A stretch of DNA of 64,000 bases from CAYXDO01 sp964463485 (GTDB lineage Bacteria; Myxococcota; Kuafuiibacteriia; Kuafuiibacteriales; Kuafuiibacteriaceae): positions 15,074-79,073 of the forward strand of contig CAYXDO010000031.1 of the NCBI GenBank assembly GCA_964463485.1. Direction: 5' to 3'. Position numbers and translations under genes: made by a program. Under the pieces are notes generated by a model. It did no database searches, was not told the DNA's origin, and worked only from the letters and a program-made list of their open reading frames with translations. Of the stretch, positions 24,680-34,100 are shown in pieces (the first letter of the stretch is position 1; each line of letters starts with the position of its first letter).

Positions 24680-25896
24680 GCTTCGATGTCGCTCTCTGCC
24701 GAACGGAGTTCGCGGGACTCCAGCAAGCCGTTCATGGCGCGCCGCTCGTATATCTCGACAACGCGGCGACGGCCCAAAAGCCACGCGTCGTCATCGACGC
24801 GATCACACGCGCTTACCGGGATGACTGCGCGAACGTTCATCGAGGTGTCCACACCTTATCGGCTCGAGCCACCGATGCCTTCGAACGGGTGCGAGAGACT
24901 GCCCGCGCATTTCTGAATGCACGCAGCGAAAAAGAGATCATTTTCACGTCGGGCACGACGGACGCCGTGAATCTGGTAGCACAGACGTTTGCCCGATCGA
25001 CTCTCCGCGCAGGGGACGAGTTGCTCCTGACCGAGCTCGAGCACCACTCGAACATCGTTCCCTGGCAGCTCATTTGTGAGGAGAAAGGGGCGACCATTCG
25101 AGTGCTGCCGATCAATGAACGCGGGGAGCTTCGAATGGAGGCGCTCGACGATCTTTTGAGCCCAAAGCTTCGTATGATGTCTGTGACCCATGTCTCAAAT
25201 GCGCTGGGCACGATTAACCCCATCGCCGAGCTCGTGTCGCGGGCGCATGCGAGGGGGGTGACGGTCTTCGTGGACGGCGCCCAAGCGGCGCCCCACATTC
25301 CGATCGACGTGTCCGAGCTGGGCTGTGATTTTTACGCGTTCTCCAGCCACAAGGTCTTCGGTCCCACCGGCGTCGGGGTTCTTTACGGCAAGAAGGAGAT
25401 CCTGGACGCGATGCCGCCGTGGCGCGGAGGCGGAGACATGATTGAGAAGGTCACATTTGGGAAGACGACGTACGCCAGCGCACCGCAGCGTTTCGAAGCG
25501 GGCACGCCGCACATCGCAGGAGTGATCGGCCTCGGGGCGGCGCTGAAATGGGTGATGGATTTGGATCGCGAGGCAGTGGAAAGACACGAACGTTCCCTTC
25601 TAGACTCGGCGTCCGAGTGTTTGCTTTCGATTCCTGGCATTCAGATCCACGGAACTGCGGAGCGGAAGGCGCCGGTGTTGTCCTTCACGCTCTCCGGCGC
25701 CAACACTCAGGACATCGGAACATTGTTGGACCAGCAAGGAATAGCGGTCAGGACTGGGCATCACTGTGCGCAGCCATTGATGTCGAAATTGGGAATCTCC
25801 GCTACAGCCCGAGCGTCCTTTGCGCTATACAACACCCCAGAGGAAGTAGAGACTCTGGGAAGAGCCGTCGAGCGCGCCGCTCGAATGCTCGGTTGA
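24676..25896 (+). CDS. sufS: cysteine desulfurase SufS
   Basis: A 406-residue PLP enzyme that removes sulfur from cysteine for cluster assembly. YLDNAATAQKP opens the fold. The PLP lysine is K226 in SSHKVFGPTG. The persulfide-forming cysteine is C364 in RTGHHCAQPLM, in the short-loop context of type II (SufS) desulfurases. Start GTG 24676 overlaps the sufD stop. Type II desulfurases normally need a sulfur shuttle (SufE or SufU); neither gene follows here. Confidence 0.96.
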   Translation: MSFDVALCRTEFAGLQQAVHGAPLVYLDNAATAQKPRVVIDAITRAYRDDCANVHRGVHTLSARATDAFERVRETARAFLNARSEKEIIFTSGTTDAVNLVAQTFARSTLRAGDELLLTELEHHSNIVPWQLICEEKGATIRVLPINERGELRMEALDDLLSPKLRMMSVTHVSNALGTINPIAELVSRAHARGVTVFVDGAQAAPHIPIDVSELGCDFYAFSSHKVFGPTGVGVLYGKKEILDAMPPWRGGGDMIEKVTFGKTTYASAPQRFEAGTPHIAGVIGLGAALKWVMDLDREAVERHERSLLDSASECLLSIPGIQIHGTAERKAPVLSFTLSGANTQDIGTLLDQQGIAVRTGHHCAQPLMSKLGISATARASFALYNTPEEVETLGRAVERAARMLG

Positions 25897-25904
25897 GGAC
25901 GGAT

Positions 25905-26450
25905 ATGCACGGCAAGCACGAAAGAATCGTGATCGCTCGCGATATTCCGGCCATTCAAGTGCCGAGCGGCGACGAAGTGATGCTGTCCGAAGGGACGACG
26001 GCTTGGGTGATGCAGCAGCTCGGTGGGACGATTACGGTCCGCACCGATCGTGGTGAGATGGCACGAGTCTCCGAGGAATACGCGGATGCGCTCGGCCTCT
26101 CGGCCGCGAAACAGAACGGCGAGACTCAGGGGGTTGGGTTTTCGGAGTCTGCCGTTTGGTCGGAGCTTCGGAGTTGTTACGATCCCGAAATTCCGGTCAA
26201 TGTCGTAGAGCTAGGTTTGATTTATGGGTGTGCATTCGATGAGCTTCCCGACGGGGACAAGAGAGTCCGTATCGAAATGACTCTCACCGCGCCGGGTTGC
26301 GGGATGGGGGACGTACTCCAGAGAGATATCCGAACGAAGCTCGGAAAGCTCCCTGGGGTCGCGGAGGTCGACGTGCAGGTCGTAATGGATCCTCCGTGGA
26401 GTCCAAATATGATGTCCGAGGAAGCAAAGCTGGAGCTCGGATTTATGTGA
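25905..26450 (+). CDS. sufT: putative Fe-S assembly/maturation factor SufT (DUF59/MIP18 family)
   Basis: A 181-residue protein. About 80 N-terminal residues (VPSGDEVMLSEGTTAWVMQQLGGTITVRTD) match the extension seen in SufT. They precede the DUF59 domain: VWSELRSCYDPEIPVNVVELGLIYGC, MTLTAPGCGMGDVLQRDIRTKL and VVMDPPWSPNMMSEEAK. SufT proteins help mature certain Fe-S proteins, particularly under high demand. Starts 8 bp after sufS. The DUF59 cysteine (APGCGM) is present. Confidence 0.93.
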   Translation: MHGKHERIVIARDIPAIQVPSGDEVMLSEGTTAWVMQQLGGTITVRTDRGEMARVSEEYADALGLSAAKQNGETQGVGFSESAVWSELRSCYDPEIPVNVVELGLIYGCAFDELPDGDKRVRIEMTLTAPGCGMGDVLQRDIRTKLGKLPGVAEVDVQVVMDPPWSPNMMSEEAKLELGFM

Positions 26451-26456
26451 AGGAGG
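26451..26456 (+). promoter_or_regulatory. strong Shine-Dalgarno deciding the next gene's start
   Basis: AGGAGG overlaps the end of sufT and lies 7 bases before the GTG at 26464. It fixes that GTG, rather than the ATG at 26470, as the start of the four-repeat protein. It is the clearest ribosome binding site in the suf region. Confidence 0.8.
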
Positions 26457-26463
26457 ACACGAG

Positions 26464-27912
26464 GTGAACATGGAAGGAAGAAATCATGGGTCGCGAGACC
26501 GAATTCCGGGAGTCTTCTTCCGGGCGATGGCCGGACTCTATCTGGAGTCACGGCCGGATGTGCCTCGCGAAGCGGTCGTCAAGCGATTGACTTCGCGGTT
26601 GATGGAACGCGGCATCGAGTACCACGTGCGGACCGTGCGACGGCAGTTGCTCGGGGTGGTCGAGTCCGTGCCGCCGGAGGTCGAGGACGAGCTTCGACAG
26701 ATGATCCGAGACGACCTCGGGCTGACCGATGACGACATCGAGTCTCGAATCGCGGCCAAGGGAGTCCACGTCCCGGACGAGCTCCGACGGTCGATGTACG
26801 TTCCGATCGAGCGGGCCGAGCGACTCACGAAGCTCTGGCTCCACCTGAACCCCGGAAAGTCGAAGAGGTCGTTGGCGCAGCACCTCTCGGCCGACCTGGC
26901 GGGGCGCGGAGTCGTGCTCAGCACCGACTCTCTGCAGAGCCAACTGGCCGGCAAAGGGTACCTGGTCCGACGCGAGCTGCTCGAGATGCTCGCCGCGTAC
27001 TTGGCGCCCATGGGCGTGAGCTCGGTAGAGGACGCGGAGGTCCGCGCTTCGGCGCTCGACGAGAGCATCGATGCGTCGATCGAAGGGCGGTCGCTGGTAG
27101 AATCGGAGCGATTCCAGCAGCTCTGTCGGATCTGGCAGCTCTCGCATCGGGAGGCCAGCTCGCGAAGGCTCGCGCAGCTCTTGAGGGACAAGCTCGGCGA
27201 GCGGGGGCTCGACGTGGGCATCCACCATCTGCAGCGGTCGATCGCGGGAAAGACGCCGAGAGTCCGAGCGGACTTGCTTCAGGCGATGGAAGAGCTCATG
27301 GCCGAGTCGACCAAGGGCGTGGAGGTCGAGACCACCACGATGGCCGAACCGGTTCGGAGTGTCGATCTCGCTTGGGTCAGGTGCCAACCCATCTCGGAGC
27401 TTGCGGAGAGTTGGCTCACGTCCAACCCGGGTGCGAGCATGCGTCAGTTGGCGTTGCGCGTGGCCCAGACGATCCGGAAAATGGGTTACGCCAGCAGCCA
27501 CAACACGATCCAACCCATCCTCGGTGGTTGGAAGAAGAAGACGCGAGGGTACGTGTACCGCGCGGTGCTTCGGCAGTTCCCGGGCCGCGAGAACGAAGAG
27601 ATTCCGCCGGACCACGTGGTCGGCCCAGTCTCGGGGGCCGAGTTCGAGGAGCCGGCTTCCGCGCGTAGCGTCTCGTCGCTCGACGCCTTCATCTTGGACG
27701 CCCAGCGTCGGCTGCCGTTCGCCAAGTCGCCCCACTTCGTCAAGCTGTCTGCCTCTCGGGCCGAGAAGCTCTACGGCATCCCCGCCAGGGAAGCCGAGCG
27801 CCTGATCCGAGGAGAATCCGCCAAGGCTGAAGACGTCGATCACACCGCCGGCTGGACCGCTCCGCCGCGCGTCGGCGTGTTCTCCGAGGTCTTCGAGAAC
27901 TCCCGCCGCTAA
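26464..27912 (+). CDS. uncharacterised protein with four helix-turn-helix-like repeats, last gene of the suf operon
   Basis: A 482-residue soluble protein that I do not recognise. It is built of four degenerate units of about 68 residues (roughly 18-85, 116-183, 213-280 and 305-370). Each follows a pattern W/Y-L-x3-P ... R-x-L-A-x2-L-x3-L-x2-R-G-x4-T/S-x2-S-L/V-Q/R-x2-L-x-G. Examples are WLHLNPGKSKRSLAQHL with LQSQLAGKG, and IWQLSHREASSRRLAQLL with LQRSIAGKT. The units look like small helical DNA-binding folds, with many Arg and Lys. No enzyme motif, membrane segment or cysteine ligand set is seen. It starts 13 bp behind sufT with its own AGGAGG, so it is probably co-transcribed with sufBCDST. 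A DNA- or RNA-binding or scaffold role is inference. Confidence 0.8.
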   Translation: MNMEGRNHGSRDRIPGVFFRAMAGLYLESRPDVPREAVVKRLTSRLMERGIEYHVRTVRRQLLGVVESVPPEVEDELRQMIRDDLGLTDDDIESRIAAKGVHVPDELRRSMYVPIERAERLTKLWLHLNPGKSKRSLAQHLSADLAGRGVVLSTDSLQSQLAGKGYLVRRELLEMLAAYLAPMGVSSVEDAEVRASALDESIDASIEGRSLVESERFQQLCRIWQLSHREASSRRLAQLLRDKLGERGLDVGIHHLQRSIAGKTPRVRADLLQAMEELMAESTKGVEVETTTMAEPVRSVDLAWVRCQPISELAESWLTSNPGASMRQLALRVAQTIRKMGYASSHNTIQPILGGWKKKTRGYVYRAVLRQFPGRENEEIPPDHVVGPVSGAEFEEPASARSVSSLDAFILDAQRRLPFAKSPHFVKLSASRAEKLYGIPAREAERLIRGESAKAEDVDHTAGWTAPPRVGVFSEVFENSRR

Positions 27913-27934
27913 GGCACCGTGAGGAAATAACTTG
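27913..27934 (+). repeat. 22-nt sequence immediately after the stop codon, copy 1
   Basis: Begins GGCACCGT directly after the TAA at 27910-27912 and ends AGGAAATAACTTG. A second copy, identical at 21 of 22 positions, directly follows another stop codon at 63927-63948. Both are in the same orientation as the gene they follow. Confidence 0.85.
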
Positions 27935-28194
27935 CAGCATTCCTATCCTTTCCACGGATGCACTAAGGGCCCGTATCCTACTGTTCCAAGGCGACGGTAG
28001 GGATCCTTCGGAGCCATCGAAGACCGAGTTGATCCGGTAATTCTTTGACGGGCCCTAAGCCGCGCGCCCACCTCCTGTCTAACCTCGGCCGCCGGCCAGA
28101 GCTGCTCCACACTGACCCTCTCCGTTCAGGAAGTTCCTCTTGCCGTTTTCACGCGAATAGCGTCTGCTCCCCCCGCCTTTCCGGAGGGATCAAC
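27935..28194. other. upstream region of the giant lipoprotein gene
   Basis: About 260 bp with no credible gene. It contains a 9-bp inverted pair AGGGCCCGT (near 27966) and ACGGGCCCT (near 28049) enclosing about 75 bases. That could form a long stem in a leader RNA or serve as a terminator-like block for the suf operon. No recognisable riboswitch was seen. A Shine-Dalgarno (GGAGG, 28183-28187) precedes the next start. Confidence 0.5.
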
Positions 28195-31100
28195 ATGAAC
28201 AGCTCTCGCTTGAACCGAACCAGGTGGCTGGGATCGCTCGCTGCGATCCTGGCCTATGCGTGTTCCGACCCAACACCCGAGGAGCTCGTCGGCGATGACC
28301 ACGAGGGACTCACCACGGCGGCCATCTGTCCGACCGGCACCAACATCATCTTGGGAACCTCGGGCCCCGACACGCTGGTCGGAACTCTGCTCGATGACTG
28401 CATTTTGGGGTTCGAAGGAGACGACTCGATTTTCGGCGGAGGCGGCGACGACTACCTCGTCGGAGGTCCTGGGCGAGACATCCTGCGAGGTGAGCTAGGC
28501 AGCGACCGCCTTTACGGCCAGGCCGACGCCGATGATCTCGATGGCGGTGACGGCGCTGATTTCCTCGACGGCGGTCGTGGAGACGACGTGATCCGCGGAG
28601 GTGGCGGGAACGACGTCTTGACCGGCGGCGCTGAAGGAAGCGACCAACTGTACGGCGAGGACGGTGATGATTATCTTGGGGGCGGGTCTGAAAATGACAC
28701 CGTTCAGGGCGGCGCTGGCCGCGATCGAATTCTTGGCGGCGACGGCGACGACCAGATCGACGGCGGGACCGAGGATGACCGTATTCATGCCGGAGCCGGC
28801 AACGACACCGTTTCCGGTGGGCCCGGGAACGACGACATCGCGGGCGAGGACGGCGATGATTGCATCGCGGCCGGGGACGGCAACGACTCGACGAACGGTG
28901 GGTCTGGCAACGACGTTTGTGACGAGACCTCGACCGGCTGCGAGGGCGTAGGGGCGTGCGGATGCTCGAGCACCGCGGACTCCGACGGCGACGGCACGAA
29001 CGACTGCGACGATGCGTGTCCTTCGGATCCCAACAAGGTCAATCCGGGCGCCTGTGGGTGCGGTGCGAGCGACGGGGACACCGACGGTGACGGAACAGCG
29101 GACTGCGTCGATGGCTGCCCGAGCGACCCGAACAAACTCAGCCCAGGCGCATGCGGGTGCGGCACGAGCGACGTCGACGGAGACGGAGACGGCACGGCCG
29201 ACTGCAACGACGGGTGTCCCGCGGATCCGCTGAAGGCAGCTCCTGGCATTTGTGGCTGCGGAGTAGCCGACACTGACTCGGACGGAGATCTGACCGCCGA
29301 TTGTCAGGACGCGTGTCCGACGGATCCAGCGAAGACGGCTCCGGGCGTGTGCGGGTGTGGCGTGTTGGACGCTGACACCGACGGTGACGGCACGCTCGAC
29401 TGTTCCGACTTGTGCCCCGCGGACCCGCTCAAGTCGAGCCCAGGTCAGTGCGGATGCGGCGTCTCGGATGTCGACCAAGACTCGGACGGCACGCCAGACT
29501 GTTTGGATTTGTGCCCGACCGATCCGGGCAAGACTCTTCCGGGCACGTGCGGTTGCGGCGTATCCGACGCGGACTCGGACGGCGACGGCACGCTGAATTG
29601 CCTCGATTTGTGTCCCAACGATCCGAACAAGATCGACCCAGGTGTGTGCGGGTGCGGGGCCGTAGATCCAATCTGCGTCGACAACTGTCCCGACGATCCG
29701 AACAAGAACGAGCCCGGAATTTGCGGTTGCGGCGTTCCCGATACCGATACGGACGGGGACGGAAGCGCTGATTGCCTCGATTTGTGTCCCAACGATCCGA
29801 ACAAGACCGCACCGGGCACGTGTGGGTGTGGGCTGAGCGATATCGACACCGACGGCGACGGGGCGCTCGACTGCAACGACGCTTGCCCGATCGACTCGGC
29901 CAAGACTGCGCCAGGGATCTGCGGCTGCGGAGTGAGTGACGTGGACGCGGACGGGGACGGAGTCGCCGACTGCAATGATTTGTGTCCCAACGATCCGAAC
30001 AAAGTGTCTGCCGGGATTTGCGGCTGTGGAACGAGCGACGTGGACTCCGACGCGGACGGAACGGCCGACTGCAATGACCTATGCCCCGGCGACCCCAACA
30101 AGGTGTTGGCGGGCGTCTGTGGCTGCGGTGTGAGCGACGCGGACTCGGACGGTGATGGCACCGCCGACTGCAATGATTTGTGTCCCAACGACCCCAACAA
30201 GGTGAGCGGCGGGGTTTGCGGATGCGGAGTCAGCGATACCGACTCCGACGGCGACGGTACGGCCGACTGCAACGATGGCTGCCCGGCGGACCCGAACAAG
30301 GTCGCGCCCCAAGTTTGTGGCTGCGGTGTGAGTGACGCCGACTCCGATGGCGACGGAACGCTCGACTGCAACGACGGCTGCCCGGCCGACCCAAACAAAG
30401 TCGCACCCCAGATTTGCGGCTGCGGCGTCTCCGATGCGGACTCGGACGGAGACGGCACCGTAAATTGTCAGGATGGTTGCCCAAGCGACCCCAACAAGGT
30501 CGATCCAGGAGTTTGCGGGTGCGGCGTGGTCGATCCTATCTGCACCGACAACTGCCCCGACGATCCGAACAAGACCGACCCAGGGATTTGCGGGTGCGGC
30601 ATCGCGGACACCGACTCGGACGCCGACGGCACTCCGGACTGCAACGACGCGTGCCCAAGCGATCCGAACAAGATCGCGGTCGGCGTTTGTGGCTGCGGTG
30701 TCGCGGATACCGACAGCGACGGCGACGGCACCGCGAACTGCAACGACGCGTGTCCGAGCGACCCGAACAAGACGAACCTCGGCGCGTGTGGATGCGGCAC
30801 CCCGGATACGGACACCGACGGCGACGGCACGGCCGATTGCCTCGACGCTTGTCCGACCGACCCGAACAAGATCGTGGGCGGAGCCTGCGGCTGCGGAATT
30901 CCTGACACGGACTCGGACGGGGACGGGACGCCCAACTGTCTGGACGCGTGCCCCACCGATCCGAACAAAGTCACCTTTGGCGTCTGCGGCTGCAATGTCG
31001 CAGACACGGATACCGATGGCGATGGAACGGCGAACTGCATCGACGGCTGCCCGACGGACCCGAACAAGGTCGCCGGCGGAGTGTGTGGCTGCGGCGTGGC

Positions 31101-34100
31101 CGACACGGACTCCGATGGTGATGGCACGGCGAACTGCGTAGACGGCTGCCCGAGTGATCCGAACAAAGTCGGCGCGGGCGTATGCGGCTGCGGCTTTTCG
31201 GACACCGATTCGGACGGCGACGGGACGGCGGACTGCGTCGACGGCTGCCCCAACGACCCCAACAAGATCGCGCCCCTGATTTGTGGTTGCGGCGTGGCCG
31301 ACACGGATGGGGACGGAGATGGCTCCGTGGATTGCACCGATGGTTGCCCGAGCGACCCGAACAAGTCGAGCCCGGGCGCGTGCGGCTGCGGCGTGAGTGA
31401 CGTCGATACGGATGGCGACGGGACGCCCGACTGCAATGACGGATGTCCGACCGACTTTGGCAAAGTCGCACCCGGCGTTTGTGGGTGCGGAACCAGCGAC
31501 GGTGACTCCGACGGCGACGGTACACCCGACTGCAACGACGGCTGCCCCAGCGATCCGAACAAGCTGGTGCCTGGGCTCTGCGGCTGCGGCGTGAGCGACG
31601 TCGACACCGACGGCGACGGGACGCCGGACTGCCTCGACACGGGTTGCGGCAACGGAACCTTGGATGCGGGCGAAGAGTGCGACGACGGCAACACGGCGGA
31701 CGGCGACGGTTGCGAAGCGAGCTGCACGTTGATTTGTGGGTCAGGCACGGGAGCCGAGCGAGCGGCGTTCGACATCGAGTCGGGCCACTGCTACTTCGGC
31801 TTCAGCCCGGCCGTAACGTGGGCCACGGCCAAGACGGCCTGTGAGTCTCACAGCGCCCACCTGACCGTGATCGACACGGCGGACGAGAATACGATCGCGC
31901 GACGCGCCTCTTCGCTGAGTTGGAGCCCATGGATTGGGTTCAGCGATCAAGTCGTCGAGGCAGGCAACGATCCCTTCGGCTTCGTGAAGGTGACCGGCGG
32001 GCCGCTCGTCTACAACGGCTTCAACGGCGGACAGCCGGACGACTCCGCGGGCGAGGACTGCGTCCACTACTTCGGCGGGGGCGAGACTTGGAACGACCTA
32101 GACTGCAGCAACACCATCGCCTTCAGCGTCGGCTTCATCTGCGAGACGGGCGCTGAGTCGGTCTGCGGCAATGGAGCCCTCGAATTGGGCGAGGCGTGCG
32201 ACGACGGGAACAACGTCAACGGCGACGGCTGTGACGCCCACTGCGCGCCGGACTGCGGTGACGGAATCATCGCGGGGCCGGAGCAGTGCGATGATGGCAA
32301 CACGAACCCCGGCGACGGATGCTCGGCCGCTTGCTTGCTCGAAACACCCTGTGGCGATGGGATCCGCGGTGGGTTCGAAGAGTGCGATGATGGCAACCTC
32401 ACAGCTGGTGACGGTTGCACCGGGGCATGCCTCTTGGAGCACGCCTGCGGAAACGGGCTGGTCGAGGTGGGTGAGCAGTGCGACGACAGCAACAACACCC
32501 TCGGCGACGGTTGCTCGAACTGCCAGGTCGAAGGCGTCTGTGGAAACGGACGGATCGACTTCGCCGAGCAGTGCGACGACGGCAATTCTGCGAGCGGAGA
32601 TGGGTGCGACAATCTGTGCCTGTGCGAAACCGCGACGCTCGACTTCGAAGGACTCTCGAACGGCGAGTCGATCGACGCGTTCTACGCGGGTGGCCTCGGC
32701 AACCTGGGCTCGGGCCCTGGAATCGACGTTGGTGTGAACATGCAGGCGACCGCGTTCGTGGACAGCGACGACGGCGGAACGGGTGACTTCGCCAACGAGC
32801 CTTCGTCCAACACCGCGATGGTGCCCTACAACCACTTGAACATGCCGGGAGGGATCGAGGGTGGACTTTCCTTCCACTACTCATCGGTAGGCGGCGCGGC
32901 GACGGTCACGGTGTACGACGGGGTCGACGGCACGGGACAGGTCCTGGCCTTCGAAGTGATGCCGATGACTCCAGCGCTTGCGGGCGACCCCACGGGCACG
33001 TTCAGCCATTTCCAGAGTTTTGGGTTCACGTTCCCCGGAACGGCTCGTTCGATAGCGTTGTCCGGCGTGTACTTCGACGACTTCCGGTTCGGAGGGTGCG
33101 CGGCGCCCGCCCGCATCTGCGGCAACGGCTTCATCGAGGCAGGCGAGGAGTGCGACGACGGCAACCAGAACAACGGTGATCACTGCTCGGCGGACTGCCT
33201 GTTCGAGGCAGAGGGCTGCGGCAACGGCTTCGTCGGCGGGACCGAGCAATGCGATGACGGCAACGTCGTCAGCGGCGACGGATGTTCGGCCGCGTGTCTC
33301 ACTGAGTTCCCGGTCGGTTGCGGCAACGGAACCCACGAGGGCTTCGAAGAGTGCGATGACGGCAACAACGCGGCTGGCGACGGCTGCTCGGCCGTCTGCA
33401 CCCTCGAGCACTCCTGTGGCAACGCCGTGGTCGAGCCGGGTGAGTTCTGCGACGACGGCAATTTCGTCACCGGTGACGGTTGCTCCAACTGTCAGCCGGA
33501 GGGAACTTGCGGAGACGGCGTGATCGGCTTCGGGGAGCAGTGCGACGACGGCGGCACCGCCAACGGCGATGGCTGCAACTTCGAGTGCCTCTGCGAGACC
33601 ACGCTCGTGACCCTCGAGGGACTCAAGAACGGCGAGCAGGTCCTCGATTTCGCGAACCTCGGTTACGGACAGTTCGGCTCGGGCCCCGGACCCAACGTCG
33701 GCGTCCACATGCAGGCGACCGCCTACATCGACAGCGACGATGGCGGGACGGGTGACTTTGGAAACGAGCCTTCGTCGAGCACGGCCATGGTTCCGTACGG
33801 CTATCTCAACTCGCCGAATGGGTTCTCCGGCGGAATTTCACTGCACTACTCGAGCCCGGGCGGCGGGACGTATTTGTACGTCTACGATGGCGTCAACGGG
33901 ACCGGAAATATCTTGGCCTTCGAGAGCCTGCCGCAGACGCCCGCGGTCGCGGGAGATCCGACGGGTACCTTCAGCGGCTTCGTGAAGCTCGGAATCACGT
34001 TCCCCGGCGTCGCTAGATCGGTCGCGCTCGGCGGCGTTTATTACGATGACTTGCGCTTCGGCGGATGCGCCGGGCCAGCGCGTATCTGCGGCAACTCGAT

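Noticed and set aside
27966..28057. Inverted pair AGGGCCCGT / ACGGGCCCT considered as a riboswitch (for example c-di-GMP type) upstream of the giant lipoprotein gene.
   Set aside because: The conserved core of the c-di-GMP riboswitch classes is not visible between the arms, and the loop is long. It is kept only as a note on the intergenic region.
28975..31640. Regular 99-bp repeat considered as a CRISPR-like array.
   Set aside because: There are no unique spacers and no cas genes; the periodicity is that of in-frame protein repeats.
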